A stretch of DNA of 64,000 nt from the NCBI GenBank assembly GCA_018266575.1, contig JAFEAE010000017.1, positions 62,001 to 126,000 on the forward strand, written 5' to 3'. The notes under the pieces were generated by a model. The model did not search any database, had not been told where the DNA came from, and was given only the letters and a program-made list of their open reading frames with translations. A program made the position numbers and the translations under genes. Positions within the stretch are counted from its first letter, which is position 1; each line of letters opens with the position of its first letter. The stretch is from Bacteroidota bacterium (GTDB lineage: Bacteria; Bacteroidota; Bacteroidia; Chitinophagales; Chitinophagaceae). Shown here piece after piece: positions 16,603 through 26,000 of this stretch.

Positions 16603-18657
16603 ATGCAATTATACTGCAACTCACTCACGGAATATAGCCGGCTTAAAACAAAAGAAGTAAATATCGGCGGGCTGCTGTTGGGAAATTTCCATCCCATCCG
16701 CATTCAAACAATGACTACTACGGATACGATGGATACTATCGCAACAGTAGAACAATCCATACGTTGTATTGAAGCCGGTGCAGAATTAGTGCGCATTACT
16801 GCTCCAAGTAAAAAAGAAGCGGAAAACCTGCTGAACATAAAAAATGAATTACACAAACGCGGATATACCACGCCGTTAGTAGCTGATATCCACTTCACAC
16901 CGAATGCTGCAGAGATCGCAGCACGGATCGTTGAGAAAGTGCGCATCAATCCCGGCAATTATATCGATAAAAAAAAGTTTGAATTTATTGAATACAGCGA
17001 TGCAGAATATAATGACGAGATTGAGCGTATCTATGAACGTTTTTCACCATTGGTAAAAATCTGCAAAGAATACGGCACAGCAATGCGCATCGGCACCAAT
17101 CATGGTTCATTAAGTGACCGCATTATGAGCCGCTATGGCGATACACCAATGGGAATGGTGGAAAGCGCCATGGAGTTTTTACGCGTTGCACGCAAGGAAA
17201 GTTACCACAACATCGTATTAAGCATGAAATCAAGCAACCCGCAGGTAATGGTACAGGCTTATCGTTTATTGATACAAAAAATGGATGAAGAATTTGGTGA
17301 GTGTTATCCGTTACATCTTGGTGTTACCGAAGCTGGCGATGGCGAAGATGGAAGAATAAAATCTGCTATCGGTATCGGTACCCTTCTGGAAGATGGGATC
17401 GGCGATACCATACGGGTATCTCTAACCGAAGATCCGGAATTTGAAATACCGGTTTGTAAAGATTTGGTGAAAAGATATCAAAGCCGGGAAGACCGAAAGA
17501 CCGAAAGTCAGGAAGTGCGGAAGATGGAATGTGCAGAAGAAAAAAAGGATTCGCGCCAAAATACTTTCCAACTTTCTGACTTCCTGTCTTCCCGACTTCC
17601 TTATTCCCCTTTTGAATATAAACGCAGAAAAACATTTTCCATTTCCAACATAGGTGATCATCATGTGCCCGTTGTTATTGCAGATTTCATGGAATCAAAA
17701 ACTGTTGTTCACCAGGATCTGCAAAGTGTAGGATATTCTTATGACGAACAAACTGACAAGTGGAATATCAGCGATGGGGCTGCTGATTATTTATATACTC
17801 ATGACAAAATCCTTGATTTCAATTTGCCGGGAACTTTAAAAGTGATCTGCAATTACAATGCATGGAAAAATGCTCCGGATAAAGAAAAATATTATCCTTT
17901 GTATTCAGTTAATGAATTCATCAACATATCAGAAAAATCATCGTTGATGAATTTCATTTCTGTAAATGCGAATGAAGAAATTTCATACAAGCTAATAGAC
18001 CATATTCATCAACTACGAAATGTAGTGTTGTGTATATGGTCTACTCATCAAAGCGCTATGTCATCGGTTCGCCGTTTTATAATAGAATTGATGAATCAAA
18101 ATATTCAATGTCCGGTTATAAATGTTGTAGAAAGTTATGACTCAACCATTGATGAACAACTCATTCATTTCTCTACAGAGGCAGGAGCATTATTCTTGGA
18201 AGGTATGGGAGATGGCATCTGGCTAATCAATAACCCGTCGAAGATGGTGAACACGAAAATCAGCGGCAGGACTTATCTTGAGACAAAAAATAATCACCAG
18301 TTCCTCAACAATACATCATTTTCTATTTTACAGGCAACGCGTACGCGCATTTCAAAAACGGAATACATCTCCTGCCCTTCCTGCGGACGAACATTGTTCG
18401 ACCTGCAGGAAACAACAGCAAAGATCCGCGCAGTTACCAATCATTTAAAAGGAGTAAAAATTGCGATCATGGGTTGCATTGTGAACGGCCCGGGAGAAAT
18501 GGCCGACGCTGATTTCGGATATGTGGGAAGCGGTCCGGGAAAAATCACTTTATACAAAGGAAAAGACATTATGAAACGCGGAGTAAATAGCGATATTGCG
18601 GTCGAAGAACTTGTGAATTTGCTGAAAGAGAATGATGCATGGATTGAACCTGCATAA
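16603..18657 (+). CDS. ispG: (E)-4-hydroxy-3-methylbut-2-enyl-diphosphate synthase (IspG/GcpE), three-domain form
   Basis: IspG makes HMBPP from MEcPP in the non-mevalonate isoprenoid pathway, using a [4Fe-4S] cluster. The N-terminal TIM barrel (about residues 1-290) includes YCNSLTEYSRLKTKEVNIGG. The middle domain typical of Bacteroidota, Chlamydia and plants follows. The C-terminal Fe-S domain has YISCPSCGR and IMGCIVNGPGE, giving three Cys ligands and the conserved Glu. The 684-residue length is at the long end because about 40 residues at roughly 294-332 are encoded by an imperfect 28-bp inverted repeat and its spacer (17481-17598), just before the conserved PFEYKRRKT. The frame stays open, so the enzyme is probably functional. 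Confidence 0.95.
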   Translation: MQLYCNSLTEYSRLKTKEVNIGGLLLGNFHPIRIQTMTTTDTMDTIATVEQSIRCIEAGAELVRITAPSKKEAENLLNIKNELHKRGYTTPLVADIHFTPNAAEIAARIVEKVRINPGNYIDKKKFEFIEYSDAEYNDEIERIYERFSPLVKICKEYGTAMRIGTNHGSLSDRIMSRYGDTPMGMVESAMEFLRVARKESYHNIVLSMKSSNPQVMVQAYRLLIQKMDEEFGECYPLHLGVTEAGDGEDGRIKSAIGIGTLLEDGIGDTIRVSLTEDPEFEIPVCKDLVKRYQSREDRKTESQEVRKMECAEEKKDSRQNTFQLSDFLSSRLPYSPFEYKRRKTFSISNIGDHHVPVVIADFMESKTVVHQDLQSVGYSYDEQTDKWNISDGAADYLYTHDKILDFNLPGTLKVICNYNAWKNAPDKEKYYPLYSVNEFINISEKSSLMNFISVNANEEISYKLIDHIHQLRNVVLCIWSTHQSAMSSVRRFIIELMNQNIQCPVINVVESYDSTIDEQLIHFSTEAGALFLEGMGDGIWLINNPSKMVNTKISGRTYLETKNNHQFLNNTSFSILQATRTRISKTEYISCPSCGRTLFDLQETTAKIRAVTNHLKGVKIAIMGCIVNGPGEMADADFGYVGSGPGKITLYKGKDIMKRGVNSDIAVEELVNLLKENDAWIEPA
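17481..17598. repeat. Inverted repeat inside ispG
   Basis: AAGCCGGGAAGACCGAAAG.. (17481-17508) matches the reverse complement of 17571-17598 at 23 of 28 positions, with a 62-base spacer. It is made of GGAAG/GAAAG words like those in intergenic spacers, yet lies in frame within ispG between the barrel and the middle domain. The encoded segment (about residues 294-332) is highly charged and low in complexity. Confidence 0.75.
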
Positions 18658-18693
18658 ATAATCGAAAATTATTAACCCTTCACTCAATCCTTT

Positions 18694-19653
18694 ATGAATT
18701 TTTCAGTTAGCATTACATATAAAGACGGCCTGGATAGCGTACTGCTTAAAAACGAAAAATCGGGAACCGAAGTTGCTGTTCTTCCTGCACACGGTGCCAT
18801 GCTGCACAGTTTCAAAATAAAACATAAAGGTTCTTTATTCAATGTCATTGACAATTATAACAGTGATGCACACCTGAAAAAAGAGCTTGCCACCTCCTTT
18901 AAAAGCTCCAAACTTTCGCCGTTCCCCTGCCGCATCCCTGAAGGAAAATATATTTACAACAATACCCAGTACGAGCTTCAGCAAAAATTCCGGGATGGTT
19001 CTGCCATTCACGGTTTGTTATATAATAAAGCATTTGAAATTACCAGCAAAAAAGCCGATGACAACAAAGCCTCCGTCATTTTGCAGTATGAATACAAAAA
19101 AGATGACGCCGGTTACCCGTTTCATTACAATTGTATAATTGAATATGCTTTAACGGCAAATGATTATCTGCAGGTCAGCACAACTGTTTCAAATACAGGG
19201 AACGAAACTATTCCTGTTGCCGATGGCTGGCACCCTTATTTTCAATTAGGCGGAAAAGTAAATGATTGGAGAATGCAGTTTCATGCAGAGTCAATCGTTG
19301 AATTCAATGAAAAGCTTATCCCAACCGGAAAATTGTCATCCTATAATCAATTCAATTCCCCGAAGCAACTGAACGAAACGGAACTGGATAATTGCTTTGT
19401 GCTTCAGAATAATTACAAAGGTGCAGCATGCAGTATTGTTAATCCTGAAAACGGCTTGCATGTTTCGCTTTACCCTGATGATTCTTACCCATATCTCCAG
19501 GTATACACGCCCCCGCACCGCAAAAGCATCGCTATTGAAAACCTCAGCGCTGCGCCGGATTGCTTCAACAACAAAATGGGCTTATTATTGTTACATGCAG
19601 GAGATTCACAAACTTTTACCGTCGGTTACCAAACCGGCGCTTCAGAAAAATAG
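18694..19653 (+). CDS. Aldose 1-epimerase family protein
   Basis: This is a galactose-mutarotase-like protein that interconverts alpha and beta anomers of aldoses, or a related sugar-binding protein. The beta-sandwich signatures are visible: SAIHGLLYNKAF with the first catalytic His, DGWHPYFQLGG with the second His, and IAIENLSAAPDCFN with the catalytic Glu near the C-terminus. The 319-residue length is normal and there is no signal peptide, so it is cytoplasmic. It follows ispG by 36 bases and precedes a lipoprotein gene by 27 bases, so the run may be one transcript. Confidence 0.88.
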   Translation: MNFSVSITYKDGLDSVLLKNEKSGTEVAVLPAHGAMLHSFKIKHKGSLFNVIDNYNSDAHLKKELATSFKSSKLSPFPCRIPEGKYIYNNTQYELQQKFRDGSAIHGLLYNKAFEITSKKADDNKASVILQYEYKKDDAGYPFHYNCIIEYALTANDYLQVSTTVSNTGNETIPVADGWHPYFQLGGKVNDWRMQFHAESIVEFNEKLIPTGKLSSYNQFNSPKQLNETELDNCFVLQNNYKGAACSIVNPENGLHVSLYPDDSYPYLQVYTPPHRKSIAIENLSAAPDCFNNKMGLLLLHAGDSQTFTVGYQTGASEK

Positions 19654-19680
19654 TATCTTGCCAGATCAAAAATGATAAAT

Positions 19681-20454
19681 ATGAAAATCACAAAAATTTT
19701 ATTTGCGATAGCGTGTGTATTTTGTCTCGGTGGCTGTGTGCAGATCGACGAAGAAATTGATATAACCGGCAGCGGAAGCGGACAGTGGATCACACGCATG
19801 GATATGAGCCAGTTGCTCGATATCATGCAGAACTATGTAGGAAAAGACGAAATGGAAAAACAGATGCCGCAAAAAGCAATGGACACCACTGTTTTTTTCC
19901 AAAGTATTTTAGACACCGTAAAAAATGTTTCGCCGGATAAGAAAGCATTACTAAAAGATGCGAAGGTGAATATGAAACTGAATATGGACCAAAAGGTCTT
20001 TAAAACAAAAATGGATTTCCCTTTTAAAAACCTCCACGATCTACAATCCATTTCCACATCCATGTCCGACGGCTCTTTGGGCACCACACAATTACTGAAA
20101 GGCTTAGGTTCAGGAAAAGGGGATGATGTTGCAGGAAACATGCAGGGGCCCGACATCACACAGTTCAACTCTATTTATGATTTTACAGTAAAAGATGGTT
20201 TGATCTCCCGCAAACTCAACGCAGAAAAATGGAAATCATTCCAGAATAATCCGCAATTCGGACAAATGAAAGAAGCAACAAATATGGGAATGGAAATTCC
20301 ATACACAATCACCATCAATCTTCCACGCCCTGTAAAGAAAGTTGACAATGCACTTGCAAAATTATCCGACGATAAAAAATCAATAACACTGAAATATAAT
20401 CTCATCGAGGTTTTTGACCATCCTGAAAAATTTGAATACACGATCGCGTATTAA
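19681..20454 (+). CDS. Lipoprotein of unknown function
   Basis: A 257-residue exported protein with a clear lipobox (CLGGC19) after a hydrophobic leader. The start at 19681 is preferred over an in-frame ATG three codons earlier because it directly begins the signal peptide (MKITKILF). The mature part opens with a beta-rich IDEEIDITGSGSGQW segment and is otherwise mixed alpha/beta, rich in Lys and Met. I do not recognise the family. Its stop overlaps the next start by one base (TAATG), so it is translationally coupled to the YhhN gene and may act with it at the envelope. Confidence 0.65.
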   Translation: MKITKILFAIACVFCLGGCVQIDEEIDITGSGSGQWITRMDMSQLLDIMQNYVGKDEMEKQMPQKAMDTTVFFQSILDTVKNVSPDKKALLKDAKVNMKLNMDQKVFKTKMDFPFKNLHDLQSISTSMSDGSLGTTQLLKGLGSGKGDDVAGNMQGPDITQFNSIYDFTVKDGLISRKLNAEKWKSFQNNPQFGQMKEATNMGMEIPYTITINLPRPVKKVDNALAKLSDDKKSITLKYNLIEVFDHPEKFEYTIAY

Positions 20455-21155
20455 TGAATGCGCTGTCAAAAAATAAAAAGTGGCTTTACATTTTTGCAGT
20501 TGATGTACTGCTCGATCTCACTGGTATTTTATTTCATAAAGAAGAATTACGATTAGTTACAAAACCGCTCATCGTAATTCTTCTTCTCATTTTTACCTGG
20601 AGGTCTGTTGTAGAAAAAAATAAATTATTCCGTTTATTAATAACTGCATTATTTTTTTCCTGGCTTGGAGATGTGTTTTTATTGTTCGATGTGGCAATAG
20701 CATCCCTATTTATTTTTGGTTTGCTCAGTTTTCTTATCGCACATATTTTTTTCGTCCTGTTTTTTCTTTGTGTCCGCAGGCAAAATCAGGTGCAAAAAAT
20801 TCACTGGTTTATAATAACGCTTGTTGTAATTTATCTCATGGCTTTATTCTGGATATTGAATCCTACACTTGGTGCATTGCAAATACCTGTGCTAGTATAT
20901 GCGATCGTGTTGTGCAGCATGTTTCTCAGCAGCATTCACGCATTTAATTCTGCTAAAGATATATCGGGGAAATATTGTGTTGCCGGTGCGTTCCTGTTTC
21001 TTCTCTCCGACTCCATGTTAGCGGTCAATAAATTTTATCATGGATTCGCTGCTGCAGGTTTTGCTGTAATGCTTACGTATGCGCTTGCACAATTATTCAT
21101 CGTGATCGGGGCAACACGTTTCTTAAATTACGAACATACTTCATGGAAAAAATAA
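20454..21155 (+). CDS. YhhN/TMEM86 family membrane protein (lysoplasmalogenase-like)
   Basis: This 233-residue protein is nearly all membrane, with about eight helices. The layout and motifs (LLFTWR, SWLGDVFLLFD, LSFLIAHIFFVLFF, LLSDSMLAVNKF) match the YhhN family, in which animal members hydrolyse the vinyl-ether bond of lysoplasmalogens. The bacterial substrate is unknown, and many Bacteroidota are not known to make plasmalogens. The start overlaps the stop of the upstream lipoprotein gene. An alternative ATG lies 4 bases on, but in another frame. Confidence 0.82.
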   Translation: MNALSKNKKWLYIFAVDVLLDLTGILFHKEELRLVTKPLIVILLLIFTWRSVVEKNKLFRLLITALFFSWLGDVFLLFDVAIASLFIFGLLSFLIAHIFFVLFFLCVRRQNQVQKIHWFIITLVVIYLMALFWILNPTLGALQIPVLVYAIVLCSMFLSSIHAFNSAKDISGKYCVAGAFLFLLSDSMLAVNKFYHGFAAAGFAVMLTYALAQLFIVIGATRFLNYEHTSWKK

Positions 21156-21160
21156 ATTGT

Positions 21161-21238
21161 ATGTTACCAACCGAGTGCTACTATTAAGCATCGTTGCGTC
21201 GCACTCTTCAACGGCAGAGCTATATTGAACTGTAGCCC
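21161..21238 (+). repeat. Dispersed repeat, copy A
   Basis: The 20-base core CATCGTTGCGTCGCACTCTT is at 21189-21208. It is preceded by ATGTTACCAAC and followed by ACGGCAGAGCTATATTGAAC, both alignable to copies B, C and D. It lies just after the YhhN gene, with no ORF. Confidence 0.85.
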
Positions 21239-21239
21239 A

Positions 21240-21311
21240 CAGAGTGACACAGAAAAAATCACAGAGAGCCGCAGAGAAACCCATACTTCATAGTTCATAG
21301 CTCATACTTCA
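21240..21311. repeat. Tandem-word spacer before nadB
   Basis: CACAGAG-type words (about 21240-21280: ACAGAGTGACACAGA, TCACAGAGAGCCGCAGAG) are followed by CATACTTCATAGTTCATAG.. (21281-21311). The second part is the reverse complement of the words at 10842-10870, so the same unit occurs in both orientations. Confidence 0.65.
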
Positions 21312-21355
21312 TTACAACAACATCGTTAATCCATGAAAAAATGTATTTTTAATCC

Positions 21356-22954
21356 ATGATACAAACAGATTTTTTGGTGATCGGTTCCGGCATTGCCGGT
21401 TTGAGTTATGCATTGAAAGTAGCGCAATATTACCCGGATAAAAAAATATTGGTGATCACAAAAACACAGGCTGATGAAACCAATACAAAATATGCGCAAG
21501 GTGGTATTGCAGGTGTGACAGACCTGGAGCATGACAGCTATGAAAAACATATCCAGGATACGCTGATCGCAGGAGATGGTTTGTGCAACCCGCTTACTGT
21601 GGAAATTGTAGTGAAAGAAGGGCCCGAACGTATCAATGAAATAATTGAATGGGGCACACAGTTTGATAAAGATCCCGATGGTGATTATAAACTTGGGAAA
21701 GAAGGCGGCCACTCTGAGTTTCGTATTCTACATCACAAAGATGTTACGGGAAAAGAAATTGAACGTGCGTTGTTAGAAACAGTAAGCAAACAAAAAAATA
21801 TCGAGATCATCAAACATTGTTTTGTGGTGGATATCATTACGCAACATCATCTCGGTTACCTGGTAACAAAAGCAACGCCGGATATTGAATGTTTCGGAGT
21901 GTATGCACTCGACCTTCACACCAATAAGATCATCAAAATACTTTCGCGCATCACCTTGTTTGCAACAGGTGGTAACGGGCAGGTGTACCGCACAACTACC
22001 AATCCGAAAATCGCAACCGGCGATGGTGTTGCAATGGTGTACCGCGCAAAAGGCAGGATTGAAAATATGGAGTTCATACAATTTCACCCGACGGCTTTGT
22101 ATGAGCCGGGGGTGAGCCCGTCATTTTTGATCACTGAAGCTGTCCGTGGCGATGGCGGAATTTTACGCAACAAAAACGGTGAAGCATTTATGGAGCGTTA
22201 TGATGAACGCAAAGACCTTGCACCGCGTGATATTGTTGCCCGTGCTATTGACAATGAAATGAAGCGCACAGGTACTGAGCATGTATATCTCGATTGTAAA
22301 CACATGAACCTTGAAAAATTTGTGGAACATTTTCCGAACATTTATGAAAAATGCAAATCAATAGGGATTGATGTTAGCAAACACATGATACCCGTTGCGC
22401 CTGCAGCCCATTACAGTTGCGGAGGCATCAAGACGGATGAATGGGGACGAACATCAATAAAAAATTTATATGCATGCGGTGAATGTTCATCAACTGGTTT
22501 GCATGGTGCAAACCGTTTAGCAAGCAATTCGTTACTGGAAGCACTGGTGTTCAGTCATCGTTGCTATTTGGATGGCGTGCAAAAAGTAAAAGATGTTTCA
22601 TTCAAAGAACATGTTCCCGACTGGAGTGAAGAAGGGACTACTCAGCCCCGCGAAATGATCCTCATCACTCAAAGCATAAAAGAACTGCAATTATTAATGA
22701 GCGATTATGTGGGCATCGTGCGTACAAACGTGCGTTTGCAACGTGCTATGAAACGTCTCGACCTGTTGCATGAAGAAATTGAAACATTATATGAAGCAAC
22801 ATCTGTGTCGCCGCAACTTTGCGAAGCAAGAAATCTGATCACAGTAGGATATTTAATTGTGAAAGGCGCACAGTTCCGAAAAGAAAGCCGCGGACTGCAT
22901 TATAATACGGATTATCCCGGAAAGAGCGAGTTGTTGCAAAATATTGTGTTGTAA
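21356..22954 (+). CDS. nadB: L-aspartate oxidase
   Basis: NadB oxidises L-aspartate to iminoaspartate, the first step of de novo NAD synthesis, with FAD as cofactor. The N-terminal FAD motif GSGIAGLSYAL, the TKYAQGGIAGV loop, HSEFRILHHKD, EFIQFHPTALY, the catalytic-region HYSCGGI and the GLHGANRLASNSLLEALVF motif are all present, which separates it from succinate dehydrogenase and fumarate reductase flavoproteins. The 532-residue length is normal. It is cytoplasmic. NadA and NadC are not in the window. A -7-like TATTTTTA (21344-21351) ends 4 bases before the ATG. The gene converges on the PKD protein gene across a hairpin. Confidence 0.95.
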   Translation: MIQTDFLVIGSGIAGLSYALKVAQYYPDKKILVITKTQADETNTKYAQGGIAGVTDLEHDSYEKHIQDTLIAGDGLCNPLTVEIVVKEGPERINEIIEWGTQFDKDPDGDYKLGKEGGHSEFRILHHKDVTGKEIERALLETVSKQKNIEIIKHCFVVDIITQHHLGYLVTKATPDIECFGVYALDLHTNKIIKILSRITLFATGGNGQVYRTTTNPKIATGDGVAMVYRAKGRIENMEFIQFHPTALYEPGVSPSFLITEAVRGDGGILRNKNGEAFMERYDERKDLAPRDIVARAIDNEMKRTGTEHVYLDCKHMNLEKFVEHFPNIYEKCKSIGIDVSKHMIPVAPAAHYSCGGIKTDEWGRTSIKNLYACGECSSTGLHGANRLASNSLLEALVFSHRCYLDGVQKVKDVSFKEHVPDWSEEGTTQPREMILITQSIKELQLLMSDYVGIVRTNVRLQRAMKRLDLLHEEIETLYEATSVSPQLCEARNLITVGYLIVKGAQFRKESRGLHYNTDYPGKSELLQNIVL

Positions 22955-22955
22955 T

Positions 22956-22993
22956 AAGTAAAAAATACGGAGGGTTCTTTTCCCTTTTTACTT
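22956..22993. terminator. Bidirectional terminator-like hairpin, nadB/PKD
   Basis: AAGTAAAAA (22956-22964) pairs with TTTTTACTT (22985-22993), with GGG/CCC inside the stem. It lies in the 53-base gap between the convergent nadB and PKD protein genes and has T-rich flanks on both strands. Confidence 0.65.
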
Positions 22994-23007
22994 TTTAATT
23001 TTTACTT

Positions 23008-26000
23008 CTAACGCACAAGTATAACCGTTCCTTTCAACATAAATGGCTCGCCGGTATCGCAAATTAATTCTGCCATATACACATAAGTGCCTACGGGCAA
23101 TGGGCTTCCTTTGAAATAGCCATCCCATGCAGAAGAGCGGTCGTCAATGGCAATATTATTTTTCTCGAATACTTTTTCTCCCCAGCGGCTATAAATAGCT
23201 ATTGATTTAATAATACGGATGCCTCTTCCTTTAATATAAAACACATCGTTCTTTCCATCACTGTTCGGGCTGAATGCATCAGGAATGTACACACGGTCTT
23301 GCGCACAAACTAATTTAATGATCAATGTATCGGATGCCTCACAGCCGTATTGTGTTTTCCCTGTTACAACATAAACCATATCACTGCGTGGCGTGCTCAC
23401 CGGTGAAGAACAATCACTGCAACTCAGGTAATCCGGCGGCATCCAGTTCCATGCAACTACATCACTACTTCCTGTTGCGCTGAGTTGAACGGTTGATCCG
23501 GTGAGTGTTTGTATATCGTCTCCTGCGTTTACAGATGGCAAAGGTTTCACACCAATATTAATTATTGCCGTATCAGAAAAACAACCGTATGCATCATAGC
23601 CCACAACAGTGTACGAAGTTGGTGAAGCGGGTGAAGCAACAGGATTTGAAATTTGTGTATTGCTTAATCCTTGTGTTGCGTTTATCCATGAATACGTATT
23701 GGCTCCCAGTGCATATAACTGCACACTGCTTCCTATGCACACAAAAGTATCTGCAGGCACTTTCATAGTAAAAGGGCCTGCAACTGTTACTGTTGTTGAA
23801 TCTTTGTTCACACAACCAAAACTGTTGGTAACGTTCACCGCGTACAAAGTTGTTACCGTTGGTGTTGCAGTTGGTGTTGCACTTGTATTATCATCAAGCC
23901 CTGTAGCCGGTGTCCATACAAAAGTAATTCCGTCATGCGCAGTTAACTGAACAGATTTTCCAAGGCATACAACCGGTTGCTGCGGCAATAGATTTACTAA
24001 CGGTTTCGGATGAACGATCAGTGGATTGTACGACGAGTCTGCGCAACCATTATTATTCACGATCAGTTGAACGTTGTAATTACCGGTATCTGTAAATATT
24101 TCTGCAGGAGGATTTTGATCAGATGAAACATTTCCATTTTTAAAATCCCAGTTCCATGTTGTTCTGCTGCCAGTGATCGTTGCGCTTCCGTTGAATTGTG
24201 CCGTAATATCAGGACAAATTTCTGCGGGACCAGTTATTGATGCTTTCGATTTTCGCACAACAGTTATTGAATCTGTTGTTTGTTTCACACAACCATAGGG
24301 CGATGAAACCTGCAGGTGAATGATATATTTTCCGGGAACATTATAATCAAATACAGGATTGCTTTCATTGGAGGTATCGGCAATATTTCCTGTGCCAAAA
24401 TCCCATTTGTATAATAACGTTTGATGCATCTGGTCTGCAGCAAGGCTTGTTATTTTCGGGGTAAAATTCACCCATGCAGAATCACAAACGAGGTTAGTGC
24501 TTTTATTGATCACAACATTTAATGTGTCTATTACAATAGTGTCTGCAAGACTGGATGTGGATGAACAACCGCCGTTATCTTTTAATATCAATGAAGGCGT
24601 GTACAATCCCGGTGTTAAATAAGCATGCACAGCAAATGTGTCTGTTGTCTGATCTAATGTGCCATCGGCAAAATCCCATGTAAACGAACTTGCATTTTTT
24701 ACCTGCGCACTCAACGTTACCGTTTGCGATAAACATCCCGACAAAACATCGGCATGCAAAATTGCATACGGGCCTTTTACTGTGATTGAATCTGTTGTCG
24801 AATCTGTCATTCCATTATTTCCATAGCCATATAACGTCACTTTATACACGCCGGCTTTTGAATAAGTGTGGCTCGGATTATTTTGATTATCCGCCGTACT
24901 TCCATCACCAAAATCCCACGAAACAGAATTTGCATTCATCGAAGTATTCGTGAAGTGTACAATTACCGGCGGACAACTATTGTTATTGATGTATGATATC
25001 GTATATGCAAAGGAGGTGTTGATATTTTTTACATAGATAATTTGCACGCTTGTATCATCACAATTTGCAGTTAAATTATGCGCTACCAATTTCACCGTAT
25101 CTGCGCCAAGCGTTGAAAAACTATGCACGGGATAATAATCTGTTGATGTTGTTCCATCCCCAAAAATCCATTCGTAGCTTACATTGTATACATTATATGT
25201 ATTTGAATTGTTGTAAAAAGTAATAGGCGTATTTGGGGAAACAAAAGATGGTGAATAAGTAAACGAAGCTTTCGGCCCATTTACTTGTGCATAAGCCTGG
25301 TAATATGGAGTTGATGCCGTGCATCCGTTTGTGTCGGTAACTGTAAGCACAGGATAATAATAACCGGGATCAGTGTAATAATGAGAAACTGTTCCGCCGC
25401 TTGTTTTTGTTTCATTACTATTATCTCCATAATTCCACGTCCATGTTTTTATGGGCACTCCACCTGTTCCGTGCGATGTATCCTGGAAAATTATCGGCGA
25501 TCTATAACAGTTGTTATTGCTGATTATCTTATAGCCTGCAACAGGGCCCTTTATCTGTAATGGAATAAAATTAGAAGTATCGTTACATCCAAAATATTCT
25601 GATGTACTGATTATGCGCAAATCTTTTTTTGTAACATCAAGATTATTGATCGTCCAGTTGGTTGAATTTTGCCAAGCCACATTTTGGAAAGGCGAACCGG
25701 TATAATTTGTACTATCTCCATATTGCATGTTGGCGAGATAATAATAATTCCCATACCAGAAATAAGGATAAGGTGCCGGGTTCGTTTCCATGCTGGATAA
25801 ATTGATCGTCAGCGGGCTACTGCTGCACACGTTATTTACCGATGCAGAAAGAACCGGCTTTTGTTTCAACAACACATATACTGTTGTGGAATCTTTCACT
25901 GTACATTGGTCGTAGGTTGTTGTGAGCACCACTTTATACGCACCTGTTTTTGTATACAAATGTGTGATCGGCGATTGCGCCATTGAATAAGATAAATTGG

